Shown one piece after another: positions 36,033 to 45,826 of a DNA stretch of 64,000 bases. A program made the position numbers and the translations under genes. Source of the DNA: Psychrobacter namhaensis (GTDB lineage: Bacteria; Pseudomonadota; Gammaproteobacteria; Pseudomonadales; Moraxellaceae); the NCBI RefSeq assembly GCF_016107545.1, contig NZ_JABASS010000001.1:62001-126000 (forward strand). Direction: 5' to 3'. The stretch's first letter is position 1. Each line of letters begins with the position of its first letter. Under the pieces are notes generated by a model, which had not been told where the DNA came from, made no database searches, and saw only the letters and a list, made by a program, of their open reading frames with translations.

Positions 36033-38191
36033 ACACCCATATTGACAATCACTCTCAACATCTTAATGCCAATCATACTAATAATAATGCTAATCCTATG
36101 ACGTCACTTTCCACTTCTCAGTCGGTTGAGTTATCAAAGCAGTCCCCAAAAACAAGACAACAATCATCCGGCCCCCCGCCAACTCCACCGCAACAACAAA
36201 ACGTCTCCTTGTTCATTAATTCTTGGCGACTGTGGGCTATGGTTATCACCCTCATCCTGTTGTCATTATGGAGCAGTTGTGCATTGATCGCTCAGGAGTG
36301 GACGCGCCCACTAAGCGAGTTGTTTCTTCCAAGCTCGCAGTTGGATATCGCCAGTATGGCAACACAGCTACATCTAGTGGCGACCAGTATCGTGGCGCTG
36401 CTGGCAGGAGGGCTGCTTGGGGTGGTCAGTATCTTGCTACAGCAACTGGTCAAAAACCCGCTCGCTTCAGACACCACCTTGGGTGTCGGCGTCGGCGCAC
36501 AATTGGCGATGTTGATCGTGTCGCTGTTTTTGCCAAGCTTGGCGATTTATGGTGGTGTTTATGTCGCCTTTGTTGGGGCGATTATCAGTATGGGGCTGGT
36601 TTTTGCTTTATCGGCACCCAGTCGATTTAACCCGTTGATTTTAATATTGGCAGGCTTGGTGGTAAATATTTTGCTCGCTGCCGTCGCCAACGTATTGGTG
36701 TTATTTTTTGCTGAACGTAGTAACGGGATGCTGTCGTGGGCCGCGGGTTTTTTGGCGCAAAACAGCTGGTCTACCAGTTTGATGCTTGCGATTACCACGA
36801 TTGCGATGACGGCTGTGTGCTTGCCTTTATTGAAGCCACTGACCTTGATGAGTTTGGATGACATGCAAGCCAAGCGTTTGGGGGTGCCGATTAACGATAT
36901 ACGTGCCACCGTGGTACTTATTGTGGCTATCGTGACGGCTTTGGTGGTCAGTGAAGTCGGTCTGATAGGCTTTATTGGTCTTGGTGCTGCAAGCTTAGTC
37001 AATGCCCTTGGTGTCTCTTCAATCAGCAAGCGTTTGGTCGCTGCTTTTGGCCTAGGTGCCCTGCTGTTATGGCTAACCAGCAACGTGGCGTTATTACTTG
37101 AGCCGATACTGAGTATGCAAATTCCTGCAGGGGCGATGACGGGTATTCTTGGGGCGCCACTTATTATTTGGCTGATTTTACGTCAGCGACGTGAGCGTAT
37201 AGAGACAGTGATTCCAACGCTGACGGGTAAGAACACGCCTGTCGCATATTGGCGCTGGGGTCTTGGCGTGGTCGTGATGATCGTACTGGCTTGCCTTTTT
37301 GTGCAGGATGTCAACGGCTGGGGTGTGAGTACGGACTGGGCAATCACCGAGCAGTATCGACTACCACGCAGCTTGAGTGCGGCGGCAACGGGTCTGATGC
37401 TAGCTGTGGCAGGTGTGTTATTACAAACACTCACGCGTAATCCGATGGCAAGTCCAGAAGTATTGGGGGTCAGCTCGGGGGCAGCGCTTGGGGTTATTTT
37501 AGGGTTTTTATTGCTACCAAGTTTAGGAATTACCGCTGGCGCAGGTACTTTGCTGATGTCAGGATTGTCTGGTGCGATAGCCGTATTGCTATTGATTATT
37601 TGGCTGGCACGCAGGGTAAGCTCAGGCTATCTGTTATTGGTTGGTATCGGTATTGCTGCCATGATGGATGGAGTGATGCACATGGTCAAGCTGTCTGGTG
37701 ATCCGCGCCTAGAGGCGATGCTCAGCTGGTTATCAGGGACGACTTATAGCGCTCAGCCTAGTACGGTATGGTATCTCATCGGCATTGCGCTTGTCTTATT
37801 TGCCTTAAGCTTATTATTCATCAAACCCTTACGGGTTCTTGGTTTGGGTACGGGCGTCGCTCGCACGCTAGGGGTGGCCGTAACCCCAGTGACGATAGCG
37901 CTATTAGCACTAGTGGCAGCGCTTAGTACAGCCAGTACGCTTGCGGTAGGACCGCTCAGTTTTATTGGTTTGATGGTGCCACATTTGGCGACCTCCCTTG
38001 GTGCGGTAAGACTTGAGCGACAACTGCCTTTGGCGGCACTATTGGGCGCAGGGGTGATGGTGTTGGCAGATTGGGTAGGACGCTACGTCATCTTTCCGTA
38101 TGAGCTACCGGCGGGCACTATTGCTGCCATCATTGGTGGCGCTTATTTCTTATGGCTGATTCGTAAAGTGCCCGTGGCCGTGAGTCGATAG
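36029..38191 (+). CDS. fhuB: Double-length iron-siderophore permease (FhuB-like)
   Basis: A 720-residue inner-membrane permease made of two fused FecCD halves, about residues 65-385 and 400-720, as in FhuB. Each half has roughly ten hydrophobic segments. Signatures recur in both: LVKNPLASDTTLGVGVGAQL and LTRNPMASPEVLGVSSGAAL, then the coupling region VSEVGLIGFIGLGAA and AVGPLSFIGLMVPHLAT. A 65-residue polar, Asn/Gln-rich N-terminal tail precedes the first helix. It works with the ATPase and FhuD-like lipoprotein just upstream, and translation is coupled by an ATGA overlap. Confidence 0.95.
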   Translation: MNTHIDNHSQHLNANHTNNNANPMTSLSTSQSVELSKQSPKTRQQSSGPPPTPPQQQNVSLFINSWRLWAMVITLILLSLWSSCALIAQEWTRPLSELFLPSSQLDIASMATQLHLVATSIVALLAGGLLGVVSILLQQLVKNPLASDTTLGVGVGAQLAMLIVSLFLPSLAIYGGVYVAFVGAIISMGLVFALSAPSRFNPLILILAGLVVNILLAAVANVLVLFFAERSNGMLSWAAGFLAQNSWSTSLMLAITTIAMTAVCLPLLKPLTLMSLDDMQAKRLGVPINDIRATVVLIVAIVTALVVSEVGLIGFIGLGAASLVNALGVSSISKRLVAAFGLGALLLWLTSNVALLLEPILSMQIPAGAMTGILGAPLIIWLILRQRRERIETVIPTLTGKNTPVAYWRWGLGVVVMIVLACLFVQDVNGWGVSTDWAITEQYRLPRSLSAAATGLMLAVAGVLLQTLTRNPMASPEVLGVSSGAALGVILGFLLLPSLGITAGAGTLLMSGLSGAIAVLLLIIWLARRVSSGYLLLVGIGIAAMMDGVMHMVKLSGDPRLEAMLSWLSGTTYSAQPSTVWYLIGIALVLFALSLLFIKPLRVLGLGTGVARTLGVAVTPVTIALLALVAALSTASTLAVGPLSFIGLMVPHLATSLGAVRLERQLPLAALLGAGVMVLADWVGRYVIFPYELPAGTIAAIIGGAYFLWLIRKVPVAVSR

Positions 38192-38626
38192 TTTCCCAGA
38201 AAAAAGACAGGTTGATGACAATGCTGATGAGTTTACACTTGTGAGTATTTGTCGTTTGTCTGCGACTGAGCGTTAACAAACCTTGTTTTTGTACCAATTC
38301 TTGAGTTAATCGTTCAAAAATAAATAAAGTGGGTTGACAGCTGCGCAAAGGTCATCAATAATACGTTCCACAAATGATAATGATTATCACTTTTATTATC
38401 ATTTAATATTTTGATCGAGGTTGTAGTGGATTTACACTATGTTTTTTAAATAAAGCTGACTGCACTAGTAATCATCACGTTTTTAATAACTGTGTTTTTA
38501 AGAGCCATATTTTAATAACTGAGCTTTTAACCCCTATTGTGTTCAATGATGGTATCTACAAACAGTCTGCAAACATTAAAACTTGTATTCGAGTTTTAGT
38601 GCATAAGCCGAATAAGGTTCGATGCT
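38192..38626 (+). promoter_or_regulatory. Control region of the siderophore biosynthesis run with Fur box
   Basis: This 435-bp gap has no gene. TGATAAT-G-ATTATCA (38375-38389) is a perfect 7-1-7 Fur core, the best of the five iron boxes here, and a further ATTATCATT follows at 38395-38403, allowing two overlapping Fur dimers. The start of the aminotransferase gene is 224 bp downstream of these sites, so the leader is long or a second promoter exists nearer the gene. Confidence 0.75.
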
Positions 38627-39976
38627 ATGTCTACGTCTTTCTCAAAAGAAAAAAACAATAATAAACGCTATTTACATCGCCAAGCGCAGTTTGAATCCAA
38701 GGTGCGCAGTTATCCTCGCAAACTGCCTTTTGCGATCCAATCAGCTACAGGCGCTTGGATTACTGATGTGGAAGGCAATAAGTACATAGACTGTCTATCG
38801 GGCGCAGGGACACTGGCACTTGGGCACAATCATCCTGTGGTCACTGAGAGCATCAAACAGCTTTTGGACAGCAATCTGCCGATGCACACCTTAGACATTA
38901 CCACGCCATTAAAAGACAAATTCAGCGAATTTATGTACACGCTTTTGGCGACCGAGAGTGACGAGTATTGCTTGCAGTTTTGTGGACCAACGGGCGCTGA
39001 TGCGGTAGAAGCCGCGATGAAATTGGCAAAACAAGTCACTGGTCGCTCAGGCATCGTCAGCTTTAGTGGTGGCTATCATGGGATGACGCATGGCGCGCTT
39101 GCTGTCACTGGCAATCTGGCACCCAAGCAAGGCATTGAAGGCCTGATGAGTCCGGTACAGTTTTTACCGTATCCCAATGCTTACCGTTGCGCTTTTGGTT
39201 TGTCTGCTGAGCAAAGTGTCAGCGCTCATATCACTTATTTTGAAAATTTTTTAAAAGATGTAGAAAGCGGCGTGGTCAAACCCGCGGCCGTCATTTTAGA
39301 AGTCATTCAGGGAGAAGGCGGGGTCAATCCGGCACCAATTGAGTGGCTCAAGCAGGTACGCCGAGTGACCAGAGAGCTTGATATTCTATTGATCATTGAT
39401 GAGGTGCAAACGGGATTTTGCCGTACGGGAAGCTGGTTTGCGTATCAATACGCAGACATCGATCCTGACATGATTGTCATGTCAAAAGCTATTGGCGGCG
39501 GTCTGCCACTTGCGATACTCGGTGTTAAGAAGCAATACGATGCCTGGCAAGCGGGCAATCACTCGGGCACCTTCCGTGGCAATCAGTTGGCGATGGCAAC
39601 AGGACTTGCCACCCTCGAATATCTAAAAGACAACGATATGGCAGCTTATGTGGCTGAGAGCGGCGCTTGGTTTATGTCAGAGTTAAAAGGACTACAAAAA
39701 CGCTATCCGAGAATTGGGCATGTCAGAGGTCGAGGCCTGATGATCGGTGTGGAGATTATAGATCCGGCTCTGCCTAGACACAGTGATGGCAGTTATCCTG
39801 CCGATAGTGCGGCGGCGGCAAGCATTCAGCAGGCGTGTTTTAGACACGGTTTAGTCATTGAAAAAGGGGGACGCGGCGGCACCGTCCTGCGCTTCTTGCC
39901 ACCGCTTAATGTGACAAAAGACGAGCTACACCAAGTATTAGACAAGCTAGAGCAGGCGCTACAAGAAAATCAGTAG
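38627..39976 (+). CDS. dat: Diaminobutyrate-2-oxoglutarate aminotransferase
   Basis: A PLP class-III aminotransferase of 449 residues making L-2,4-diaminobutyrate from aspartate semialdehyde and glutamate. Visible signatures: [68 protein letters not shown] and the PLP lysine in [27 protein letters not shown] is typical of the Dat/RhbA group. It precedes the matching decarboxylase, so together they supply 1,3-diaminopropane. It is the first biosynthetic gene after the Fur box. AAGG precedes the ATG only at a distance, so the ribosome binding site is modest. Confidence 0.95.
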   Translation: MSTSFSKEKNNNKRYLHRQAQFESKVRSYPRKLPFAIQSATGAWITDVEGNKYIDCLSGAGTLALGHNHPVVTESIKQLLDSNLPMHTLDITTPLKDKFSEFMYTLLATESDEYCLQFCGPTGADAVEAAMKLAKQVTGRSGIVSFSGGYHGMTHGALAVTGNLAPKQGIEGLMSPVQFLPYPNAYRCAFGLSAEQSVSAHITYFENFLKDVESGVVKPAAVILEVIQGEGGVNPAPIEWLKQVRRVTRELDILLIIDEVQTGFCRTGSWFAYQYADIDPDMIVMSKAIGGGLPLAILGVKKQYDAWQAGNHSGTFRGNQLAMATGLATLEYLKDNDMAAYVAESGAWFMSELKGLQKRYPRIGHVRGRGLMIGVEIIDPALPRHSDGSYPADSAAAASIQQACFRHGLVIEKGGRGGTVLRFLPPLNVTKDELHQVLDKLEQALQENQ

Positions 39977-40074
39977 CGCATCGTAACACTCGTATAATTT
40001 TAGCTTAAAAAACGCATAACAATAATCGCATCTCTCATTTTAATAGAGGCGCAAGACAAACTGGTGAGGATATT

Positions 40075-41613
40075 TTGCATTTATTAAACGAGAAAACCAG
40101 TGAGCAATACCTCACACATATGCATAAAACGAGTGCCATCATTAAACAGTGGCTCAATGACAACAACGTCTATTCAGGTGGGACCCCGCAGCAAGTGCAA
40201 GCAGCGAATTCGGTCAGTATTCAGTCACAAGGACGAGATATCGAAGCCATACTGGCGGATATACAAGACAAGTTTTTGCCCAGCTCTGTATCCACGGCAC
40301 ACCGTCGTTGTCTAGCGCACTTGCATCCACCGACCTTAGTGATTGGTCAAATTGCCGAGATGATCATTGCGGCGACCAATCAAAGTATGGACTCTTGGAA
40401 CCAAAGCCCTGCCGCCACTTATATCGAAAAAGATTTGATCGAGTGGCTGTGCCAGCTGTGCCATTTTGAAACCAGTGATGATGTTCAAATACACACTCAA
40501 ACAGACGCTGATGCTGATAACCAAGCAAGACACAAGGCAGGTGGCGTGTTTACCAGTGGCGGTACCCAAAGCAATTTGATGGGATTGCTCTTGGCGCGCA
40601 ATAAGTTCTATGCAGCCAAAGGCATCAATGTACACAAAGACGGCATGATGGGTCAGCCGCGCGGCATCATTCTTTGCTCAGACCAAGCGCACTTTTCTAT
40701 CGAAAAAAATGCAGCATTGTTAGGGCTTGGCATTCGGTGCGTTGAAAAGGTAGGTACCGATGCGAGTGGCGCGATGCTTGTCTCTCATCTACAGCAAAAA
40801 ATAGAGGAGATAGGCGCGGATAATGTGATGGCAGTGATTGCCACGGCTGGCACCACAGATTTGGGTGCGATTGACCCTTTAGCTGACATTGCCAAGATGT
40901 GCCGTGAGCATAAGATATGGCTACATGTGGATGCGGCTTGGGGCGGGGCTTTGCTCCTGTCTCAGCGTTATCGTCATCTCATTGACGGCATACAAGCAGC
41001 GGATTCCATTACTTTAGACTTTCACAAGCATTTCTTTTTGCCGATCAGCTGCGGTGCTTTTTTATTACGGGATCAACAAGACTTTGAGAGCATTCGTCAT
41101 CATAGTGAGTATCTTAACTCCTCCGATGATGAAAAAGACAATATCCCAAATCTGGTCACGTATTCTCTCCAAACCACGCGTCGATTTGACGCTTTAAAGC
41201 TTTGGATGGCGCTTGACTTATTAGGGACGGATGATTATGGCGCATTGATTGACAACTGTCTTAGGACAGCGAGACAAGCGGCAGAGCTGGTTGAAGACCA
41301 CGCTGATTTTGTGTTGGTGCATCAGCCGATTATCAGCAGTGTCTTATTTTACTTTAAACCGCAAAACACCGCGTTGTCCGACCAGCAGCTGTCTCAGCTA
41401 AATCGCCAAATAGCGCAGGACTTGTTAATCAATAATATTGCCAACGTGGCCACCACTCAATACGAGCAGCACCTTTGCCTAAAATTCACTATTTTAAATC
41501 CTAATACGCAAGCCTGTGACATCAATACCATTATAGAACAGATGACTATCGCTGGTTTTAATCGACTCCAAAATTATGAGGGACAGCCCTATGATGCAAC
41601 AAAAAACGCTTGA
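40075..41613 (+). CDS. ddc: L-2,4-diaminobutyrate decarboxylase
   Basis: A PLP group-II decarboxylase of 512 residues converting diaminobutyrate to 1,3-diaminopropane. GAGGA four bases ahead supports the TTG start at 40075; the next ATG is at 40120. Key motifs: FTSGGTQSNLMGLLLARN, the HVDAAWGGALL cofactor aspartate, and DFHKHFFLPISCGAFLL with the Schiff-base lysine. The order Dat-Ddc is as in the rhizobactin (rhbA-rhbB) pathway. Its 3' end overlaps the next gene by about 23 bp. Confidence 0.94.
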   Translation: MHLLNEKTSEQYLTHMHKTSAIIKQWLNDNNVYSGGTPQQVQAANSVSIQSQGRDIEAILADIQDKFLPSSVSTAHRRCLAHLHPPTLVIGQIAEMIIAATNQSMDSWNQSPAATYIEKDLIEWLCQLCHFETSDDVQIHTQTDADADNQARHKAGGVFTSGGTQSNLMGLLLARNKFYAAKGINVHKDGMMGQPRGIILCSDQAHFSIEKNAALLGLGIRCVEKVGTDASGAMLVSHLQQKIEEIGADNVMAVIATAGTTDLGAIDPLADIAKMCREHKIWLHVDAAWGGALLLSQRYRHLIDGIQAADSITLDFHKHFFLPISCGAFLLRDQQDFESIRHHSEYLNSSDDEKDNIPNLVTYSLQTTRRFDALKLWMALDLLGTDDYGALIDNCLRTARQAAELVEDHADFVLVHQPIISSVLFYFKPQNTALSDQQLSQLNRQIAQDLLINNIANVATTQYEQHLCLKFTILNPNTQACDINTIIEQMTIAGFNRLQNYEGQPYDATKNA

Positions 41614-43387
41614 TCGTTTGACACTACAAAATTTAGTGAATGCCTACTGTTACGAGACAGGGCGCGGCAAAATCATGCCAGTCAAGGGGCAGGACTTACT
41701 ATATAAACAGATCTCGCAAGACAAGCCTGTTTTGGTATTAAATCTGGCACAGCACAACACTATTATGGCGGTGCCCGTGGACAGAGTCAGCCAGTTGGGT
41801 CAGCACCGTTTTGCTGACACGCCTTCTGTATTAAATGCAGCTTCATTAAACGACGCTCAATCAGAACCTCAATGGCTAAAACCGTCTGCTGTGAGCCTTG
41901 CGTCTTTTATTATCGAAGACATCGTGCATCAGCACAAAGATGATGTAAAACTCGATGGTAATGGTGTACTAAAGCGCTGGCTTGAAAGCTATGAAGGGCT
42001 GCAAACTATTTTAGCGCATCGCAGTGATGAGCTTGATGACATTATCGATGACACACAAGATTTTATTCAAACCGAGCAAAGTCTGATTTATGGACATGCC
42101 ATGCATCCGACCCCAAAGGGTCGTGCAGGTTTTTATGGTGCTGAGTGGGCAAAGTATGCCCCCGAAACCAATAGCAAAACGCAGCTGAACTATTGGCTGG
42201 TGCATCCGGACTATATTGTCGAAGAGTTTGTCGATGGCGATAGTATTACCGCTGAGCTAAAGACCAAGCTACTCGCGGATATGAGCGACTATCAACGACA
42301 GCTTATCAACCAATATCCCAACCATAAATTATTGCCACTACATCCTTGGCAAGCGACGTTCTTGCAGCAACAAGCCTGGTATCAGGCGTTAACTGAAAAA
42401 GGTCAGCTGTTTGATTTGGGCGCGCTTGGCTGGCATTTGCATCCGACGACATCAGTGCGTACGCTCGCGGCATTTGAGGCACCGTGGATGTTTAAGTTAT
42501 CGCTATCGGTAGCGATTACCAATTCTGTGCGTATCAATTTGCCCAAAGAGTGTAAGCGCGGTATGCACGCCTGCCGGATATGGCGTAGCGATTATGGTAA
42601 GCAGTTGGGCGCTGAGTATGACACGATTGCGGTATTGAACGACCCTGCGTGGATTGCGTTGTCTATAGACGGCACAATCATCGATGAAACCATCTGTATC
42701 TTGCGTGACAATCCTTTTACCCAGTCCATGCAAGTCACCAATCTTGCAAGCTTGAGCCAAGATCATCCCACTCGTCTCACCAATCGCTTTGCCACTTTGT
42801 TTGCGTCTATCCATCAGCGTACTGGTAAGCAGTTGGACGAGATTGCGACTGGATGGTTTGACACTTATCTAAAAGTCGGTTTTATACCGCTCATCCACAT
42901 GTACTATCAGCATGGCATTGGTTTTGAGGTGCATCAGCAAAACAGTCTGATAGAGCTAAAAGAGGGCTATCCTGCAAAGTTTTGGGCGAGAGACAATCAA
43001 GGGTTTGGCTATATTGCTGAGTATGCGATGCCGCTAATTGATGCGTATCCTGAGCTGATTAGTGAAGGTGAGTGCGTCATTCCAGAAGATTTTGCCGATT
43101 CGCGCGTGGCCTATTATCTAGTCGGCAATACTATTTTTGGTCTTATCACCGCGATTGCTCGTACTCAGCTTGTCAGTGAAGCCACTTTATTGGCCACGTT
43201 TCGAGATTGCTTAGAGACGCTGGACAGCCAGTATCCGCATCGCTCGTTATTTGATCTATTACTGCGTAGTCCGACGTTACCATTCAAAGGCAATCTGCTG
43301 ACCAGACTTCATGCGCTGGATGAGCTGACGGCACCTGTGGAAACCCAGTCTATCTATGTCGATATTCCCAATCCTATGAGCGCTTAG
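41591..43387 (+). CDS. NIS siderophore synthetase 1 (IucA/IucC family)
   Basis: An ATP-dependent synthetase joining a carboxylate such as citrate to an amine or hydroxylamine. From the ATG preceded by GAGGG it has 598 residues. The family ATP-binding motif GHAMHPTPKGRAGF starts near residue 168, LLPLHPWQATF is central, and VHQQN near residue 448 completes the active site. Its place directly after dat-ddc resembles rhbC of rhizobactin. The acceptor is most likely N-acyl-N-hydroxydiaminopropane, but the substrate is inferred. It overlaps the ddc end. Confidence 0.93.
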   Translation: MMQQKTLDRLTLQNLVNAYCYETGRGKIMPVKGQDLLYKQISQDKPVLVLNLAQHNTIMAVPVDRVSQLGQHRFADTPSVLNAASLNDAQSEPQWLKPSAVSLASFIIEDIVHQHKDDVKLDGNGVLKRWLESYEGLQTILAHRSDELDDIIDDTQDFIQTEQSLIYGHAMHPTPKGRAGFYGAEWAKYAPETNSKTQLNYWLVHPDYIVEEFVDGDSITAELKTKLLADMSDYQRQLINQYPNHKLLPLHPWQATFLQQQAWYQALTEKGQLFDLGALGWHLHPTTSVRTLAAFEAPWMFKLSLSVAITNSVRINLPKECKRGMHACRIWRSDYGKQLGAEYDTIAVLNDPAWIALSIDGTIIDETICILRDNPFTQSMQVTNLASLSQDHPTRLTNRFATLFASIHQRTGKQLDEIATGWFDTYLKVGFIPLIHMYYQHGIGFEVHQQNSLIELKEGYPAKFWARDNQGFGYIAEYAMPLIDAYPELISEGECVIPEDFADSRVAYYLVGNTIFGLITAIARTQLVSEATLLATFRDCLETLDSQYPHRSLFDLLLRSPTLPFKGNLLTRLHALDELTAPVETQSIYVDIPNPMSA

Positions 43388-43627
43388 GGTCGGTATGGTC
43401 AATATTAAATGAAACAGTTACAGGTCGTTGTAGTCAGTTGAAAATAAAATCAATACATTAACATCCTCGTTCTAATGGGATAAATTTTTCTTGCTTGCTG
43501 TTCGCAGGCGTGACAGAGGTTTTGGAATATTTATCTCAGTTTTGCTGACAGACTTTTATGTTGACTTAGCGATAGCTCGATATAAATCAACATGTAAACA
43601 ATCGGTATAAATCAGTAAGGAATTAAC

Positions 43628-45019
43628 GTGTTAGATCTTCTCGGTATCGGTTTGGGGCCATTTAATCTTAGTTTAGCGGCATTGCTCGACAAAACAGACG
43701 TCAATGCCAAGTTCTTTGAGCAAAAGGCGGGGTTTAATTGGCACAAAGGTATGATGTTACCGCACACCACACTACAGGTGCCCTTTATGGCAGATTTGGT
43801 GACATTGATAGATCCGACCAGCCCGCATTCATTTTTAAACTATCTGCATACGCAGCATCGACTGCTCAAGTTCTATTTTTTAGAGGACTTTAAGATTTAT
43901 CGTAAAGAATACAATCACTATTGCCAATGGGTGGCAGGGCAGCTGGATAGCGTGGTGTTTGATGCGCAAGTGATAGAGGTGGCGTTTAGTCAAAACTGTG
44001 ATGAGAGTTCCAACGCTAAGGAACATAACGGATTTGTCGTGACGGTTCAAGAGCAAGGCGAGCAAAAGACGTATTACGCCAAAAACCTAGTCATAGGCAC
44101 GGGCACGCAGCCGACGCTACCGACTGCACTGCAAAAGCTTGCCAATCAAGCACCTGAGCGCTGTATGCATACCGCGCACTTTACCAATAACTTTGATCTT
44201 GAAGCCATTAAGGCAAAAAGTAGCAAACAAAATGACAATAAGTCAGACGATAGATTAACCAAAATCGTGGTCTTGGGGTCTGGTCAGTCGTCAGCTGAGG
44301 TATACCGCGAATTGTTTGAACAGCAACTTGATAGCAATGATGAGCCAAAATTTCAATTGGACTGGATCACTCGCTCGTCTGGTTTTTTTCCGATGGAATA
44401 CTCGCCATTGGGGTTAGAGCACTTTAGTCCCGCCTATACCGATTACTTTTATCAGTTGGACGGCGCGACCAAAGCAAAAGTCGCACCCAAGCAGGACCTG
44501 CTCTACAAAGGCATGGGGTTTGACACCATACGCGATATTTATCATAAGCTCTATGAGCGCAGCATTGGCAATCAAGCGCCATATACGACACTACTGTCCA
44601 ATTGTGCCGTGATCGAGGCAACCCTTGACGATACTTTATTTGATGACACCTTAAAAGTAACGTTTGAGCAGTGTGAGCAGCAGCAGTTTTTTACGGCGGA
44701 TTACGACTGCCTCATCGCTGGCACCGGTTATCGTCATGCGCTGCCTACCTGCCTAAACCCATTGCTACCATCCATTGATTATGATGAATTTGGCCAACCA
44801 AAGATTGATCGGCACTACGCGTTGATGTATCAAAATCGTGATAGTAATAGCGGCAAAGTCTTTGTACAAAATCAAGAAATTCATACTCATGGCGTAGGTA
44901 CTCCTGACTTGGGGCTGGGTGCCTATCGAGCCGGGCAAATCATCAATCAATTACTAGGTAAGGCCATTTACGACACCGATGCATTAGAGGTGTTCCAAAA
45001 ATTTGGCGCATCCTCCTAA
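43628..45019 (+). CDS. Siderophore N-hydroxylase (IucD/RhbE-type flavin monooxygenase)
   Basis: An FAD- and NADPH-dependent monooxygenase of 463 residues that N-hydroxylates an amine, here probably 1,3-diaminopropane, making the hydroxamate precursor. The GTG start has AAGGA 6 nt upstream. Signatures: LLGIGLGPFNLSLAALL for FAD, FNWHKGMMLPHTTLQVPFM, the NADPH motif VVLGSGQSSAEVYRELF, and LIAGTGYRHALP with the D/ATGY element. It lies 240 bp after the first synthetase; the gap has no obvious Fur site, so it may be read from the same transcript. Confidence 0.94.
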   Translation: MLDLLGIGLGPFNLSLAALLDKTDVNAKFFEQKAGFNWHKGMMLPHTTLQVPFMADLVTLIDPTSPHSFLNYLHTQHRLLKFYFLEDFKIYRKEYNHYCQWVAGQLDSVVFDAQVIEVAFSQNCDESSNAKEHNGFVVTVQEQGEQKTYYAKNLVIGTGTQPTLPTALQKLANQAPERCMHTAHFTNNFDLEAIKAKSSKQNDNKSDDRLTKIVVLGSGQSSAEVYRELFEQQLDSNDEPKFQLDWITRSSGFFPMEYSPLGLEHFSPAYTDYFYQLDGATKAKVAPKQDLLYKGMGFDTIRDIYHKLYERSIGNQAPYTTLLSNCAVIEATLDDTLFDDTLKVTFEQCEQQQFFTADYDCLIAGTGYRHALPTCLNPLLPSIDYDEFGQPKIDRHYALMYQNRDSNSGKVFVQNQEIHTHGVGTPDLGLGAYRAGQIINQLLGKAIYDTDALEVFQKFGASS

Positions 45020-45129
45020 TGCCATGGTCATCATATCAATGAGCAGTATCGCGATTTATTTTAAAAGGCGTACGTTTTTACTAAGAGAAATTTTGCAAAG
45101 CCTCTAAACCACACAATAAGGAACCATCC

Positions 45130-45735
45130 ATGCCGACCATCACACAAAATCTGCCAGCCACCTTTGCCGTAGAGGCTTATGGTAAGGCGTTTGGGCTACG
45201 AGCGGTTAAATATCCTGAAGACATGCCAATGCTCTATAAATGGATGCACGCTGAGCACGTGGTCGATCAGTGGCAATTGCATCTGCCTATGCCGCAGCTG
45301 CGCGTACATTTTGAGAAAATGCTGGCCGATGACCACCAGCGTCTCTACATCATACTTTGCGAGGGTGTGCCTATTGGTTATACGGAGATTTATGAAACCG
45401 CTCGTGATCGACTGTCTTATTATTATAAAGCCAAAGACACTGATATGGGCTGGCACATTTTATTGGGTGATCCTGCTGTCGTGGGCAAAGGTTATTTGAA
45501 ACCAACAGGGATGATGATCAGTAAGTTTATCTTTGAGCATACCGATGCCAAAAAAATAGTGGTCGAGCCGGATAGCAAGGTTGAGGTGTATAAATGGGTG
45601 GCCGATAGTTTTGCCTATCATGTACAACGACTGATCGACATGCCTGAAAAAAAGGCATCGCTTTACTTTTGTCATCGTGATGAGTTTTTTGAATCGAGGG
45701 GCTATCTTAACTTTTATGGTGCCGTTGCTTCATAA
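45130..45735 (+). CDS. Siderophore N-acyltransferase (GNAT, RhbD/AlcB-like)
   Basis: A 201-residue acyltransferase expected to acylate the N-hydroxylated diamine to give the hydroxamate. Motifs of the siderophore GNAT group: LYKWMHAEHVVDQWQLHLP, IPIGYTEIYETARDRLSYYY-type central strand (PIGYTEIYE), MGWHILLGDPAVVGKGYLKP as the acyl-CoA site, and KIVVEPDSKVEVYKWV. The acyl donor could be acetyl-CoA or a longer chain. The run of hydroxylase then acyltransferase matches the hydroxamate pathway. A TAAATG junction leads into a 35-codon frame before the exporter. Confidence 0.9.
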   Translation: MPTITQNLPATFAVEAYGKAFGLRAVKYPEDMPMLYKWMHAEHVVDQWQLHLPMPQLRVHFEKMLADDHQRLYIILCEGVPIGYTEIYETARDRLSYYYKAKDTDMGWHILLGDPAVVGKGYLKPTGMMISKFIFEHTDAKKIVVEPDSKVEVYKWVADSFAYHVQRLIDMPEKKASLYFCHRDEFFESRGYLNFYGAVAS

Positions 45736-45826
45736 ATGAAATTTTTACGCTCACTAAATCTATCACTTTTTACAAAGCTTGGCAGTACGGCAGTGCTGAT
45801 CACGCCCTTACTGGTCAATGATATAA